In this document: in pieces, positions 32,903 to 41,128 of the stretch
How positions within the stretch are numbered: the first letter of the stretch is position 1
Layout: every line of letters starts with the position of its first letter
Assembly (NCBI GenBank): GCA_910588435.1
Contig: CAJUPL010000007.1
Span: 1-57,138, forward strand
Reading direction: 5' to 3'
DNA length: 57,138 nt
Source: an uncultured Eggerthellaceae bacterium
GTDB taxonomy: Bacteria > Actinomycetota > Coriobacteriia > Coriobacteriales > Eggerthellaceae
Notes under the pieces: generated by a model
The model's database searches: none
Seen by the model: only the letters and a program-made list of their open reading frames with translations
Told to the model about the DNA's origin: nothing
Made by a program: the position numbers and the translations under genes

Positions 32903-33949
32903 CTACCTGAAATGCGCATCCAGCATGTTCTCAAGGAACTCATCTGAGAGGTAGATGGGAAGCTTGGCGGCAGCCTTGTCCGTCTTATGCGCGTCAGCGG
33001 AGCCATATCTGATCAGCGCTTTGCAGCACCAGGCGATGGCTCTGAAGATGGAGCACTTGAGCCACGCAGGGAAGCGCTCTTGGAACCTGCCCGCAGGGAA
33101 GCGCCCGTCCACTGCTTGCCAATACATCTTGAGGATGCCATCTATCTCAGATGCGGGCATCAGGTATCCGCTGTCCCAGAAGGTGGTGGTGGGGGCCAAG
33201 AAGAAGGCGAGGTCTTGGGCAACCTCGCTCACGATAGGACGCTCCCAGTCAACGAAATAGCCAGGCGGATCCAGTTCGCTGGTCAACAGGAAGTGCGCAG
33301 CAAGAGGCTCTGTGTTCACGATGTGCATCTCATCATCAGGCACCCCGGCCTCTTCGATTGCCTCCAAGGTGAGCTTGCTGAATAGGTCAGCCCAGCGTGT
33401 TATGCGCGCGTCCTCATATTCAGAGGCCTTGTACACATCTATCCTCTCTACGCATTCAGCGTAGAGGTCCCGTAGAGGGTCTGCTGGCCTGAAGATAGGA
33501 GTGTCAGCGTCAACGGGGGCAGAGTGGATGTCAGCCATGATGCGTGCGCACTTGCGCATGTCCTCTTGCGCAAAGCGGTCTAGGTCAAGCTGCTTGCCTG
33601 GGCAGAATGTCTCCACCAAGACGCCTTCGCCGGGAGCGGCGGGGGAGGCGTCCATATAGATGGGCAGCGGCGTCCTTGAAGAGGGGGCAACCGCCTTCAA
33701 GGCATCGTATTCATAGCGAACTTGGCATTCATGGAAGGGCTGCGGAAGCACGTTCACGCGAAGGACGTAGCTTTGCGCGTCTCCCTCATGCCCCTTCACG
33801 CTCAAGCGGTAGTTGATGTTGTGCTCGCCTTCGCCCAAGGCGCAGATCCGAAGCTCATCTTGAGCTGTTGCGCCTATAGCGCGCTTGAGCTCCTCATTCC
33901 CATCTAGATACCTGGACAGGCGTGCATCATATGAACCGAACGAATCCAT
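32903..33949 (-). CDS. Aminoglycoside-phosphotransferase-fold protein with altered catalytic loop
   Basis: A 348-residue protein of the APH/choline-kinase fold. The glycine-rich loop (LGEGEHNINYRL, about 38-49) and the metal-binding segment VDWERPIVSEVAQDLAFFL (Asp234) are clear. The catalytic loop, normally HxDxxxxN, reads HIVNTEPLAAHF (about 209-220), so the catalytic Asp is replaced by Glu214 and the Asn by His219; the ATP-binding Lys of strand 3 appears as Arg64. It may be an active variant subfamily or a pseudokinase, and the substrate cannot be inferred. ATG 33949 follows TAGGAG. The upstream gene in the same direction encodes a membrane protein 24 bases away. Confidence 0.7.
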   Translation of the reverse strand: MDSFGSYDARLSRYLDGNEELKRAIGATAQDELRICALGEGEHNINYRLSVKGHEGDAQSYVLRVNVLPQPFHECQVRYEYDALKAVAPSSRTPLPIYMDASPAAPGEGVLVETFCPGKQLDLDRFAQEDMRKCARIMADIHSAPVDADTPIFRPADPLRDLYAECVERIDVYKASEYEDARITRWADLFSKLTLEAIEEAGVPDDEMHIVNTEPLAAHFLLTSELDPPGYFVDWERPIVSEVAQDLAFFLAPTTTFWDSGYLMPASEIDGILKMYWQAVDGRFPAGRFQERFPAWLKCSIFRAIAWCCKALIRYGSADAHKTDKAAAKLPIYLSDEFLENMLDAHFR

Positions 33950-33972
33950 CTATCAGCTCCTAGATAAGGCTC

Positions 33973-34614
33973 CTAGAATCCTAACCAGAGCTTAAGATAC
34001 GACAAAGTGCAGCATCCGGCGAACACGATGATGATGAGCCCAAGAAGGCAGTTCGCCACGCGCGGGCGCAGATGCGAGAACATCTCGCAGATCAAAGGGT
34101 AGAGAAGCCACACGTAGAGCACCGCAACCAACCCGATGAACACATCGTTCACAAGCCACGCTTGCCCCATGATGTTCAGCGGAAGCTCTGAGTTGTCCCA
34201 GAACGGGTATTCGCCGAACTGGTCAGGCTGATTGACCAGAAGGCCTATGATCAGCTCCATCAGCATGCTCAAGATCACGCATATGGCGAACGTCTCCAGA
34301 AGAGCGCCCCAGAGTGTCTTTCGGCGGACCACTATCCATTCCTTCATGGGCTCCAGGATGAGCGTCATGACCACGGCGCCAACCCCGTATACCCAGTATG
34401 GGTGATACCAGGGGTCTGTCCAGACGACATAGTCAGATTCCACTATTCCGAACAACGCATTCATGATCACGCAGTAGAGGAGCTCCAACCAATGCCCAAG
34501 GATGTTGCAGATGCAGAATGCTGCTATGAGCGCACGCCAGAAATCCCATGTCTTGGGCGCGAAGTAGCCTATCTCATCCTTCTCTGTGAGCTTATGCAGT
34601 CTGAGCTTGCCCAT
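33973..34614 (-). CDS. Multi-pass membrane protein (possible CmpB/DUF1113-like)
   Basis: A 213-residue protein with about six hydrophobic segments. A WVYGVGAV stretch and the general pattern recall the family labelled putative ABC transporter permease (CmpB, PF06541-type), but the match is only suggestive. ATG 34614 has GGGAGGAG upstream at a longish 13-base distance; an in-frame GTG at 34665 would add 17 basic residues but has no ribosome site. Located just upstream of the altered phosphotransferase and probably co-transcribed. Confidence 0.6.
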   Translation of the reverse strand: MGKLRLHKLTEKDEIGYFAPKTWDFWRALIAAFCICNILGHWLELLYCVIMNALFGIVESDYVVWTDPWYHPYWVYGVGAVVMTLILEPMKEWIVVRRKTLWGALLETFAICVILSMLMELIIGLLVNQPDQFGEYPFWDNSELPLNIMGQAWLVNDVFIGLVAVLYVWLLYPLICEMFSHLRPRVANCLLGLIIIVFAGCCTLSYLKLWLGF

Positions 34615-34736
34615 GAGATAGATCCGTCTCCTCCCTTTGTCATCAAGATGATAGAGCCGCACCACCGCTCAAGGCCATGGTTCGGCACATAGGTAACCCT
34701 CACGTCATGCTGTCGATGCCATCTTGCGCATATGTT

Positions 34737-34745
34737 TGCTATACT
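34737..34745 (+). promoter_or_regulatory. Extended -10 promoter of the amino-acid transporter operon
   Basis: TGCTATACT (34737-34745) is an extended -10 box, 66 bases before the lipoprotein start. The leader can form GCTTTAT/ATAAAGC (34752-34758 with 34779-34785). Confidence 0.5.
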
Positions 34746-34810
34746 CGTCGTGCTTTATCACAGTAGAGTGGTAATGCAATAAAGCGTGTTCCAGTCCAGG
34801 GAGGGATGAA

Positions 34811-35656
34811 ATGAAGAAGACGTTCTTGAAGATAGCAGCTTGCGCATGCGCGCTCTGCTTCGGCGCGGCTGTGCTTGCTGGTTGCTCATCGGGGGATAGC
34901 GCATCCAGCGCATCAAGCTCCGCCGCAACCGAAGAGGGCGCAGGTGAGATCTCAACGCTCATCGTAGGGTTTGACAACTCGTATCCGCCATACGGCTACA
35001 TCGGCGATGATGGCGCTTACACCGGGTTCGACCTTGACCTTGCCGCCAAGGTGGCAGAGGACAACGGTTGGCAGATAGAGCTCATGCCCATCGACTGGGA
35101 TGCGAAGGACGCGCTCCTCTCACAGGGTACCGTCAACTGCATCTGGAACGGCTTCACCATGGAGGGCCGTGAGGACGACTACTCCTTCTCAGAGCCTTAC
35201 ATGCTGAACGAGCAGGTGATAGTGACCAAGGCGGATTCTGGGATATCCTCTGAGGCTGACCTTGCTGGCAAGACCGTGATCACTCAGATCGACTCCGCAG
35301 CGCTTGACGTGCTGGAGGGTGACAAGAAGGATCTGGCTGACACCTTCGGGCGCCTTGACACCATCTCTGATTACAACAACGCCTTCCTGCAGCTGGAGAG
35401 CGGCACCGTTGATGCTGTTGCATGCGATCTGTCCATCGCTGCATATCAGATGGCTGCAAAGCCCGGTGTCTATGCTCAGCTCCCTGATGCACTGAGCTCT
35501 GAGCACTATGCTGTTGGCTTCAAGAAGGGCGACGACGCTCTGGCAGCTCAGGTGACGGAGTCTCTGAAGAAGCTCTATGAGGACGGCACCGTGGCTGAGA
35601 TCTGCGCCAAGTACGCAGACCAGGGTCTGGATGAGCAGAACTGGATCTTGAAGTAA
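34811..35656 (+). CDS. Amino-acid-binding lipoprotein of ABC transporter
   Basis: A 281-residue lipoprotein. Signal peptide with lipobox LAGC, then a Ser/Ala-rich linker and a family 3 solute-binding fold: TLIVGFDNSYPPYGYIGDDG, GFDLDLAAKVAEDNGW, the NCIWNGFTMEGREDDYSFS hinge strand and YADQGLDEQNWILK at the end. Such proteins bind glutamine, cystine or other polar amino acids; the Gly-Phe-Asp motif is general and does not decide the ligand. The ribosome site GGGAGG precedes ATG 34811. A terminator-like hairpin after the gene likely makes it more abundant than the permease. Confidence 0.9.
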   Translation: MKKTFLKIAACACALCFGAAVLAGCSSGDSASSASSSAATEEGAGEISTLIVGFDNSYPPYGYIGDDGAYTGFDLDLAAKVAEDNGWQIELMPIDWDAKDALLSQGTVNCIWNGFTMEGREDDYSFSEPYMLNEQVIVTKADSGISSEADLAGKTVITQIDSAALDVLEGDKKDLADTFGRLDTISDYNNAFLQLESGTVDAVACDLSIAAYQMAAKPGVYAQLPDALSSEHYAVGFKKGDDALAAQVTESLKKLYEDGTVAEICAKYADQGLDEQNWILK

Positions 35657-35683
35657 GCCGAATATCCGCATTCGCGTCTTTTG

Positions 35684-35709
35684 GGAGGCTGCGCCTGTTC
35701 GCAGCCTCC
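35684..35709 (+). terminator. Attenuating terminator between binding protein and permease genes
   Basis: Perfect 10-bp stem GGAGGCTGCG/CGCAGCCTCC followed by TTCT. The weak T-run suggests partial read-through to the permease and ATPase genes. Confidence 0.65.
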
Positions 35710-35733
35710 TTCTGCCGTCAAGGAGGGTGAGGT

Positions 35734-36387
35734 TTGGAATTCAATGTGATGATGGGGCTTCTAGGCGAAGGGCTTCTGCTCACAACGCAGATATTCTTCG
35801 TCACGCTCATAGGCTCCCTGCCGCTTGGCGTCCTGGTGGCGCTAGCCCGCATGAGCAAGTTCAAGCCCCTGTCCTTGATCGCGAAGCTCTACATCTCCAT
35901 CCTCCGCGGCACGCCGCTCATGCTGCAGCTCATGGCCATCATGTTCGGGCCGTACTATCTGTTCGGCTTGCAGATGGGGCCAGACTGGAAGTTCTGGGCG
36001 TGTGACATCGGCTTCATCTTGAACTACGCCGCCTACTTCGGAGAGATCTACAGGAGCGGCATCCAATCCATACCGCGTGGACAGTACGAGGCTGCAGAGG
36101 TGCTTGGCTACACGCGCACGCAGACGTTCATGAAGATAGTGCTTCCGCAGGTGATCAAGCGCATCTTGCCAGCCATGGGCAATGAGATCATCACGCTGGT
36201 GAAGGATACCTCCCTTGCGTTCGTGCTGGGCATCGCTGAGATGTTCAGCCAGGCGAAGGCGCTTGCAGCACGTGAGGTCTCCATGGTTCCATACGCCATA
36301 GCTGCGCTCATCTACTGGGTGTTCTGCCTTGTCATAGAGTTCCTGCTGAACCGCGCTGAGAAGAAGATGGATTACTACCATGACTGA
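35734..36387 (+). CDS. Amino-acid ABC transporter permease
   Basis: A 217-residue His/Glu/Gln/Arg/opine-type permease (HisM-like) with about five helices. Motifs: ISILRGTPLMLQLMAIMFG near residue 53, YFGEIYRSGIQSIPRGQYEA (the EAA loop contacting the ATPase) and the PQVIKRILPAMGNE block. TTG 35734 is the start, preceded by AAGGAGG. Its end overlaps the ATPase gene. Confidence 0.9.
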   Translation: MEFNVMMGLLGEGLLLTTQIFFVTLIGSLPLGVLVALARMSKFKPLSLIAKLYISILRGTPLMLQLMAIMFGPYYLFGLQMGPDWKFWACDIGFILNYAAYFGEIYRSGIQSIPRGQYEAAEVLGYTRTQTFMKIVLPQVIKRILPAMGNEIITLVKDTSLAFVLGIAEMFSQAKALAAREVSMVPYAIAALIYWVFCLVIEFLLNRAEKKMDYYHD

Positions 36388-37189
36388 TGCTGCCAAGATG
36401 CCAGATGCGCCTTCATCAGAAGGCAACGCTGTAGTCACCTTGAAGGATGCCAAGAAGAGCTTCGGCTCCAATCAGGTATTGAAGGGCATATCCCTTGAGG
36501 TCTACCAAGGTGACGTGCTGGCCATCATAGGCCCCTCAGGCGGCGGCAAGTCAACGCTCCTTCGCTGCCTCACATTGTTGGAGACGCTAGACGGGGGAGA
36601 CCTGAGGTATGGGGATCTCATCGTTTGCGAAGAGAACGCATCTGGGCGTGCGGTCTATGGCGGCAAGAGCACCATCGCTTCCGCGAAGACGCGCTTCGGG
36701 CTGGTGTTCCAAGACTTCAATCTGTTCCCGCATTTCAGCGTTCTCAAGAACGTCACGGATGCCTTGATCAGCGTGCAGAAGATGCCCAAGGAACAGGCGC
36801 TCGATCGCGGCAGGGAGCTCCTTGCCAAGATGGGCCTTGAGGGCAAGGAGGATATGGTCCCGTGTGAGCTATCAGGAGGGCAGCAGCAGCGCGTGGCCAT
36901 CGCGCGTGCGCTTGCCATGAACCCTCAGGTGCTCTATTTCGATGAGCCTACCAGCGCCCTTGACCCTGAGCTCACGCGCGAGGTTCTGAAGGTGATCCGT
37001 GAGCTTGCAGCCGAGCACATGACCATGGTGATCGTCACGCATGAGATGTCATTCGCGCGCGATGTGGCAGACAAGCTGATCTTCATGGATGGCGGTCAGG
37101 TGGTAGAGCGCGGCCGCGCATCAGAGGTGATAGATTCCCCCAAGCATGACCGCACGAAGGCCTTCCTCTCAGGCTACCAGCTCCAATAG
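36380..37189 (+). CDS. Amino-acid ABC transporter ATP-binding protein
   Basis: A 269-residue ATPase of the polar amino-acid uptake group (GlnQ/HisP type). Walker A GPSGGGKS, Q loop in FQDFNLFPH, signature LSGGQQQRVAIARAL, Walker B VLYFDEPTSALDP, switch His in IVTHEMSFARDVADK. It opens with about 15 extra polar residues before the core strand VTLKDAKKSFGS. ATG 36380 overlaps the permease gene by 8 bases. It completes a three-gene importer. Confidence 0.92.
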   Translation: MTDAAKMPDAPSSEGNAVVTLKDAKKSFGSNQVLKGISLEVYQGDVLAIIGPSGGGKSTLLRCLTLLETLDGGDLRYGDLIVCEENASGRAVYGGKSTIASAKTRFGLVFQDFNLFPHFSVLKNVTDALISVQKMPKEQALDRGRELLAKMGLEGKEDMVPCELSGGQQQRVAIARALAMNPQVLYFDEPTSALDPELTREVLKVIRELAAEHMTMVIVTHEMSFARDVADKLIFMDGGQVVERGRASEVIDSPKHDRTKAFLSGYQLQ

Positions 37190-37232
37190 CTCCTTGATGC
37201 CTTGGTTGGTCAGGCGCGCGTAATGGTCTGGT

Positions 37233-37252
37233 ATTACACCATCTGGTGTAAT
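37233..37252. promoter_or_regulatory. Perfect 20-bp palindrome upstream of the HtrA-like gene
   Basis: ATTACACCA-TC-TGGTGTAAT, 96 bases before the ATG. Size, symmetry and A+T-flanked position suggest a repressor or activator site, probably for the protease. No T-run follows, so a terminator for the transporter is less likely. Confidence 0.55.
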
Positions 37253-37347
37253 TTCGTAAACCTATCCTGACGATTCGGGAATGTTCAGGGGAAGCGCGCT
37301 TCTTGGATGCTAACCTCCGCGAAAGAATCGAAAGGAGTGCATCCATC

Positions 37348-38847
37348 ATGACCGATAACCTGAACGACCAAAGCCGTCCAGGCGCTACGCCTGATCCTGC
37401 ACAGCATCAGTCAGCATACAACGCTGCCTACGGTGCATCTGCTGATCCATACAGGCCACAGCATGCGCAGCCAGTTGACAGCGCTCAGTACGCCCAGCCT
37501 ACGCGCACTCAGCCCCAATCCGTACCGCAAGCTGCGCCTGCGCCCGTGAAGGCGAAGGCAGCTGGCCCCTCTTCTGGGAAGACATTCTTGGTGGCATTCG
37601 CAGGAGCCATCGTCGCATGCTTGCTCGCCTTCGGAGTTGCTGCAGCCTGTGGGCTCTTCAGCAAGGGCTCCTCTGACGTGAGCCTTGGTGCAAGCACAGC
37701 AGGCACGGTGGAGGCCACTGAAGCGGAAGCCACATTGGCTGAGGCGGTGGCTGACAAGTGCCTTCCATCCGTTGCATCCATCACCGTGTACTCTGAGCAG
37801 ATGGCTTCATCCAACAATCCGCTCTATGACTACTTCTATGGCCAGCAAGACTCCAGCAGCGGCGGTGAGACGGAATCTGGCTTGGGCTCTGGCGTCGTCC
37901 TCTCTGAGGATGGCTACGTCATCACCAACAACCATGTCGTCTCTGGCGGCACGCGCTTCGCGGTGACCATCGAAGGCGAGGTGTATGAGGCAGACCTGGT
38001 GGGCACGGATTCAAGCTCTGACGTTGCCATCATCAAGGTGAAGGATGCAGAAGGGCTGACGCCTATCGAGGTTGCGGATTCAGACAACATCACTATCGGC
38101 GAGTGGGTCATGTCCATCGGAAGCCCCTTCGGGCTAGAGCAGTCAGTTGCCACGGGCATCATCTCTGCAACAAGCCGCTCCCAGATCATGGACAGCTCTC
38201 AATATGACACCAGCGGGAGCGGTGAGGTTGTCATCTACCCGAATCTCATCCAGACAGATGCTGCCATCAACCCAGGCAACTCTGGTGGAGCTCTTGTTGA
38301 TGCGAATGGTCAGCTGGTTGGCATCAACACCCTGATCACCAGCTACTCTGGCAACTACTCAGGCGTTGGGTTCGCCATCCCCTCCAACTACGCCATGGGC
38401 CTTGCCAAGGACATCATCTCTGGCAAGGAGCCAACGCATGCGCAGTTGGGTGTGAGCCTCACAACCGTGAATTCCTCCATAGCAGACCGCTATGGGTTCT
38501 CCGCTGACGAGGGCGCATACGTCGCCGGCGTCACTGAGGGCAGCGGTGCGGCTGCCGCTGGCATCCAGAAGGGTGACATCATCGTGGGCTTCGAAGGCCA
38601 AGAGATCTCCTCAGCATCTGACCTCATGATGCAGGTGCGCACGAAGTCCCCTGGGGATACCGTGAGCGTCACCGTGAACCGTGATGGTGAGACGATGGAC
38701 TTCCAGGTGACGCTTGGATCTGACGAGAAGACGCAGCAAGAGAAGGCCGCGGAGAGGCTCCAGCAGCAACAGAGCAATGGCTCTGGGAATCTGGGCAACC
38801 AAGGTGGCTCCGGAACGCTGGACCTGCGGGACCTGTTCGGCAACTAG
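37348..38847 (+). CDS. HtrA/DegP-like membrane-anchored serine protease with PDZ domain
   Basis: A 499-residue quality-control protease. A Gln/Pro/Ala-rich cytoplasmic N-terminus (about 1-70) precedes one membrane helix (about 75-95). The trypsin-like domain has a catalytic triad His196 (TNNHVVSGG), Asp225 (SSDVAIIKV) and Ser312 (NPGNSGGALV), followed by a single PDZ domain (about 380-465; AGIQKGDIIVGFEGQEISS) and a Gln/Gly-rich tail. ATG 37348 has AAGGAG ten bases upstream; a longer TTG start at 37303 is possible but less likely. It acts outside the membrane on misfolded proteins. A palindrome and a terminator flank it, so it is a single-gene unit. Confidence 0.9.
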   Translation: MTDNLNDQSRPGATPDPAQHQSAYNAAYGASADPYRPQHAQPVDSAQYAQPTRTQPQSVPQAAPAPVKAKAAGPSSGKTFLVAFAGAIVACLLAFGVAAACGLFSKGSSDVSLGASTAGTVEATEAEATLAEAVADKCLPSVASITVYSEQMASSNNPLYDYFYGQQDSSSGGETESGLGSGVVLSEDGYVITNNHVVSGGTRFAVTIEGEVYEADLVGTDSSSDVAIIKVKDAEGLTPIEVADSDNITIGEWVMSIGSPFGLEQSVATGIISATSRSQIMDSSQYDTSGSGEVVIYPNLIQTDAAINPGNSGGALVDANGQLVGINTLITSYSGNYSGVGFAIPSNYAMGLAKDIISGKEPTHAQLGVSLTTVNSSIADRYGFSADEGAYVAGVTEGSGAAAAGIQKGDIIVGFEGQEISSASDLMMQVRTKSPGDTVSVTVNRDGETMDFQVTLGSDEKTQQEKAAERLQQQQSNGSGNLGNQGGSGTLDLRDLFGN

Positions 38848-38874
38848 GCCCACCGCTCAAAAGCCAGGCTACGC

Positions 38875-38908
38875 AAAGGCCGCTCCTGAATGAGGGGGCG
38901 GCCTTTTT
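38875..38908 (+). terminator. Strong terminator after the HtrA-like gene
   Basis: AAAGGCCGC pairs with GCGGCCTTT, followed by a T-run (TTTTT in total). It separates the protease from pyrH. Confidence 0.85.
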
Positions 38909-38960
38909 GAGATAATATGTACTGACCGCAATGAAGGCGCCTTGGAAAGGACTTGCTGGC

Positions 38961-39695
38961 ATGGCTTGTGGCTACGAATACGATCGCGTGCTCTTGAAGC
39001 TCTCCGGTGAGGCCTTGGCTGGGGATCTGGGCTACGGGATAGACCCAAAGGTAGTGGATGACCTGGCAGAGCAGATAGCTGAGATCGTCTCTGATGGCGT
39101 GCAGCTGGCTGTGGTGGTTGGAGGCGGGAACATCTTTCGCGGGCTGTCTGGGTCTGCTGAGGGCATGGATCGCGCTCAGGCAGACTATATAGGGATGCTT
39201 GCAACCGTCATGAATGCCCTTGCATTGCAGGACGCGTTCGAAAGGCATGGGGTGTTCTCCCGCGTGCAGAGCGCCATCAACATGCAAGAGGTATCTGAGC
39301 CCTACATCCGCCGCCGCGCGCTTCGCCATCTTGAGAAGGGGCGCGTGGTCATCCTGGCGGCTGGTACGGGCAATCCGTATTTCACGACTGATACCACGGC
39401 GGCTCTTCGCGCGTGTGAGCTTGACGTTGATTGCCTTATGAAGGCCACCAAGGTGGATGGCGTGTATGACTCCGATCCCAAGACCAATCCAGAAGCAGAG
39501 CGGTTCGACAAGATCACTTACATGGATGTGCTGAGCCGGGGGCTCAATGTCATGGATGCCACTGCAACCTCGCTTTGCATGGACAATGACATCCCCATGA
39601 TCGTGTTCGACCTCACCCAGCGCGGGAACATACAGAAGGCGCTCAAGGGGGAGGATATAGGCACTGTCGTCTACTCCGAGGGTTCACAGGAGTGA
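38961..39695 (+). CDS. pyrH: UMP kinase
   Basis: A 244-residue hexameric kinase that phosphorylates UMP to UDP. It opens with YDRVLLKLSGEALAG and shows VVVGGGNIFRG, the ADYIGMLATVMNALALQDAF helix, GTGNPYFTTDTTAALRACEL and KATKVDGVYDSDP. ATG 38961 is favoured (AAAGGA upstream, family-length N-terminus); ATG 38931 would add ten residues. This begins the pyrH-frr-uppS-cdsA-dxr cluster. The genes rpsB and tsf, which often stand before pyrH, are absent; an HtrA-like gene and terminator lie there instead. Confidence 0.94.
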   Translation: MACGYEYDRVLLKLSGEALAGDLGYGIDPKVVDDLAEQIAEIVSDGVQLAVVVGGGNIFRGLSGSAEGMDRAQADYIGMLATVMNALALQDAFERHGVFSRVQSAINMQEVSEPYIRRRALRHLEKGRVVILAAGTGNPYFTTDTTAALRACELDVDCLMKATKVDGVYDSDPKTNPEAERFDKITYMDVLSRGLNVMDATATSLCMDNDIPMIVFDLTQRGNIQKALKGEDIGTVVYSEGSQE

Positions 39696-39758
39696 CATCT
39701 GGCCGCAGGCGCGGCTCATTAGCAAGGGAATCTACCGATCGGGAAGGATGCGCAAGCC

Positions 39759-40322
39759 ATGGCTGACGTTGATGAGATCTTGATGATGTGCGAAGAGAGG
39801 ATGGACAAGTCCGTTGCTGCTCTTCATGAGAACTTCGCTAGCGTTCGCACTGGGCGGGCGAATGCCATGGTGCTAGACCGAGTGGTGGTTGACTACTACG
39901 GCATTCCAACACCTGTCAATCAGATGGCTGGCATCAAGAGCCCGGACGCTCATCTGCTGGTGATAGAGCCTTGGGACAAGTCAAGCCTGAAGGATATCGA
40001 ACGCGCCATACTGGAATCTGACCTTGGCGTCACGCCGAACAATGACGGCGCTGTGATCCGCCTTCCGTTCCCCCAGCTCACGGAGGAGAGGCGCAAGGAG
40101 CTTGCGAAGGTGTGCAGCAAGTACGCTGAGGAATGCAGGGTTGCCATCAGGAATGCGCGTCGTGATGCAAACACCGATGTTGAGAAGGCTCAGAAGTCAG
40201 ATGGCCTCCCTGAGGACGATGCCAAGAGGGCAGAGGCTGATATCCAGAAGATGACGGATGCGCATATCGCTTCTGTGGATGATGCTCTCAAGAAGAAGGA
40301 AGCGGACATCATGGAGGTGTAG
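39759..40322 (+). CDS. frr: Ribosome recycling factor
   Basis: A 187-residue factor that, with EF-G, splits post-termination ribosomes. Typical blocks: ASVRTGRANAMVLDRVVVDYYG, TPVNQMAGIKSPDAHLLVIEPWD, and the LTEERRKELAKVCSKYAEE helix. Length is exactly normal. GGAAGGA lies before ATG 39759 at a longish distance. It follows pyrH by 63 bases and is followed by uppS. Confidence 0.95.
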   Translation: MADVDEILMMCEERMDKSVAALHENFASVRTGRANAMVLDRVVVDYYGIPTPVNQMAGIKSPDAHLLVIEPWDKSSLKDIERAILESDLGVTPNNDGAVIRLPFPQLTEERRKELAKVCSKYAEECRVAIRNARRDANTDVEKAQKSDGLPEDDAKRAEADIQKMTDAHIASVDDALKKKEADIMEV

Positions 40323-40351
40323 GCAAAGCCTCAACCATTGATGATAGAAGC

Positions 40352-41128
40352 TTGAACAAGACCTTAGACAGAATATTCCCCGATCCACCAACAGGCCTTG
40401 ATCTTGACGCCTTGGATGCGTCGCGCATCCCTGAGCACATCGCCGTCATCATGGACGGCAATGGCAGGTGGGCGAAGAAGCGCATGCAGAACAGGCTTCG
40501 GGGGCACAAGGCTGGGATAGAGGCAGTGCGTGAGACCATTCGCGCAGCTTCTGACCTTGGTGTCAGATACCTCACCATCTACTCTTTCTCCACGGAGAAC
40601 TGGAAGAGGCCAGAAGATGAGGTGGATGGCCTCATGGAGCTCTTCGCCAAGACCATGCTGGCTGAGGTGGATGGCCTTGACGCTGAGGGTGTGCGCGTCA
40701 TGACCATAGGGGATACGAGCCGCCTCCCGCTGGAGACGCAGGATGCATTTCGCAAGGCGTGGGATCAGACCAAGGGAAACGATGGTATGACGCTCGTCGT
40801 TGCTGTGAACTATGGCAGCCGAGATGAGATAGTGCGTGCGGCCAGATCGTTGGCTGAGCGTGCTGCAGATCCAGATGACCCATTGGATGCAGCGGGCATC
40901 TCGGAGGCTGATCTGGCCGATGCGCTGTACACCAAGGACATCCCAGACCCAGAGCTCCTCATAAGGACCTCTGGTGAGATCAGGCTCTCCAATTTCTTGC
41001 TGTGGCAGGCTGCCTACTCTGAGTTCGTGAGCACGGATGTCCTCTGGCCTGATTTTGACAGGTATGAGCTCTTGCGTTGCATCTTGGATTACCAATCTAG
41101 GGACAGGAGATTCGGAGGGGTTGAATAG
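40352..41128 (+). CDS. uppS: Isoprenyl transferase (undecaprenyl diphosphate synthase type)
   Basis: A 258-residue cis-prenyltransferase that elongates farnesyl diphosphate with isopentenyl diphosphate to make the lipid carrier for wall polymers. Signatures: HIAVIMDGNGRWAKKR with the catalytic Asp, GHKAGIEAVRE, YLTIYSFSTENWKRP, and the C-terminal RTSGEIRLSNFLLWQAAYSE. The start is TTG 40352 with a weak ribosome site. Its stop TAG directly abuts the cdsA ATG, so the two are co-translated. Confidence 0.94.
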   Translation: MNKTLDRIFPDPPTGLDLDALDASRIPEHIAVIMDGNGRWAKKRMQNRLRGHKAGIEAVRETIRAASDLGVRYLTIYSFSTENWKRPEDEVDGLMELFAKTMLAEVDGLDAEGVRVMTIGDTSRLPLETQDAFRKAWDQTKGNDGMTLVVAVNYGSRDEIVRAARSLAERAADPDDPLDAAGISEADLADALYTKDIPDPELLIRTSGEIRLSNFLLWQAAYSEFVSTDVLWPDFDRYELLRCILDYQSRDRRFGGVE

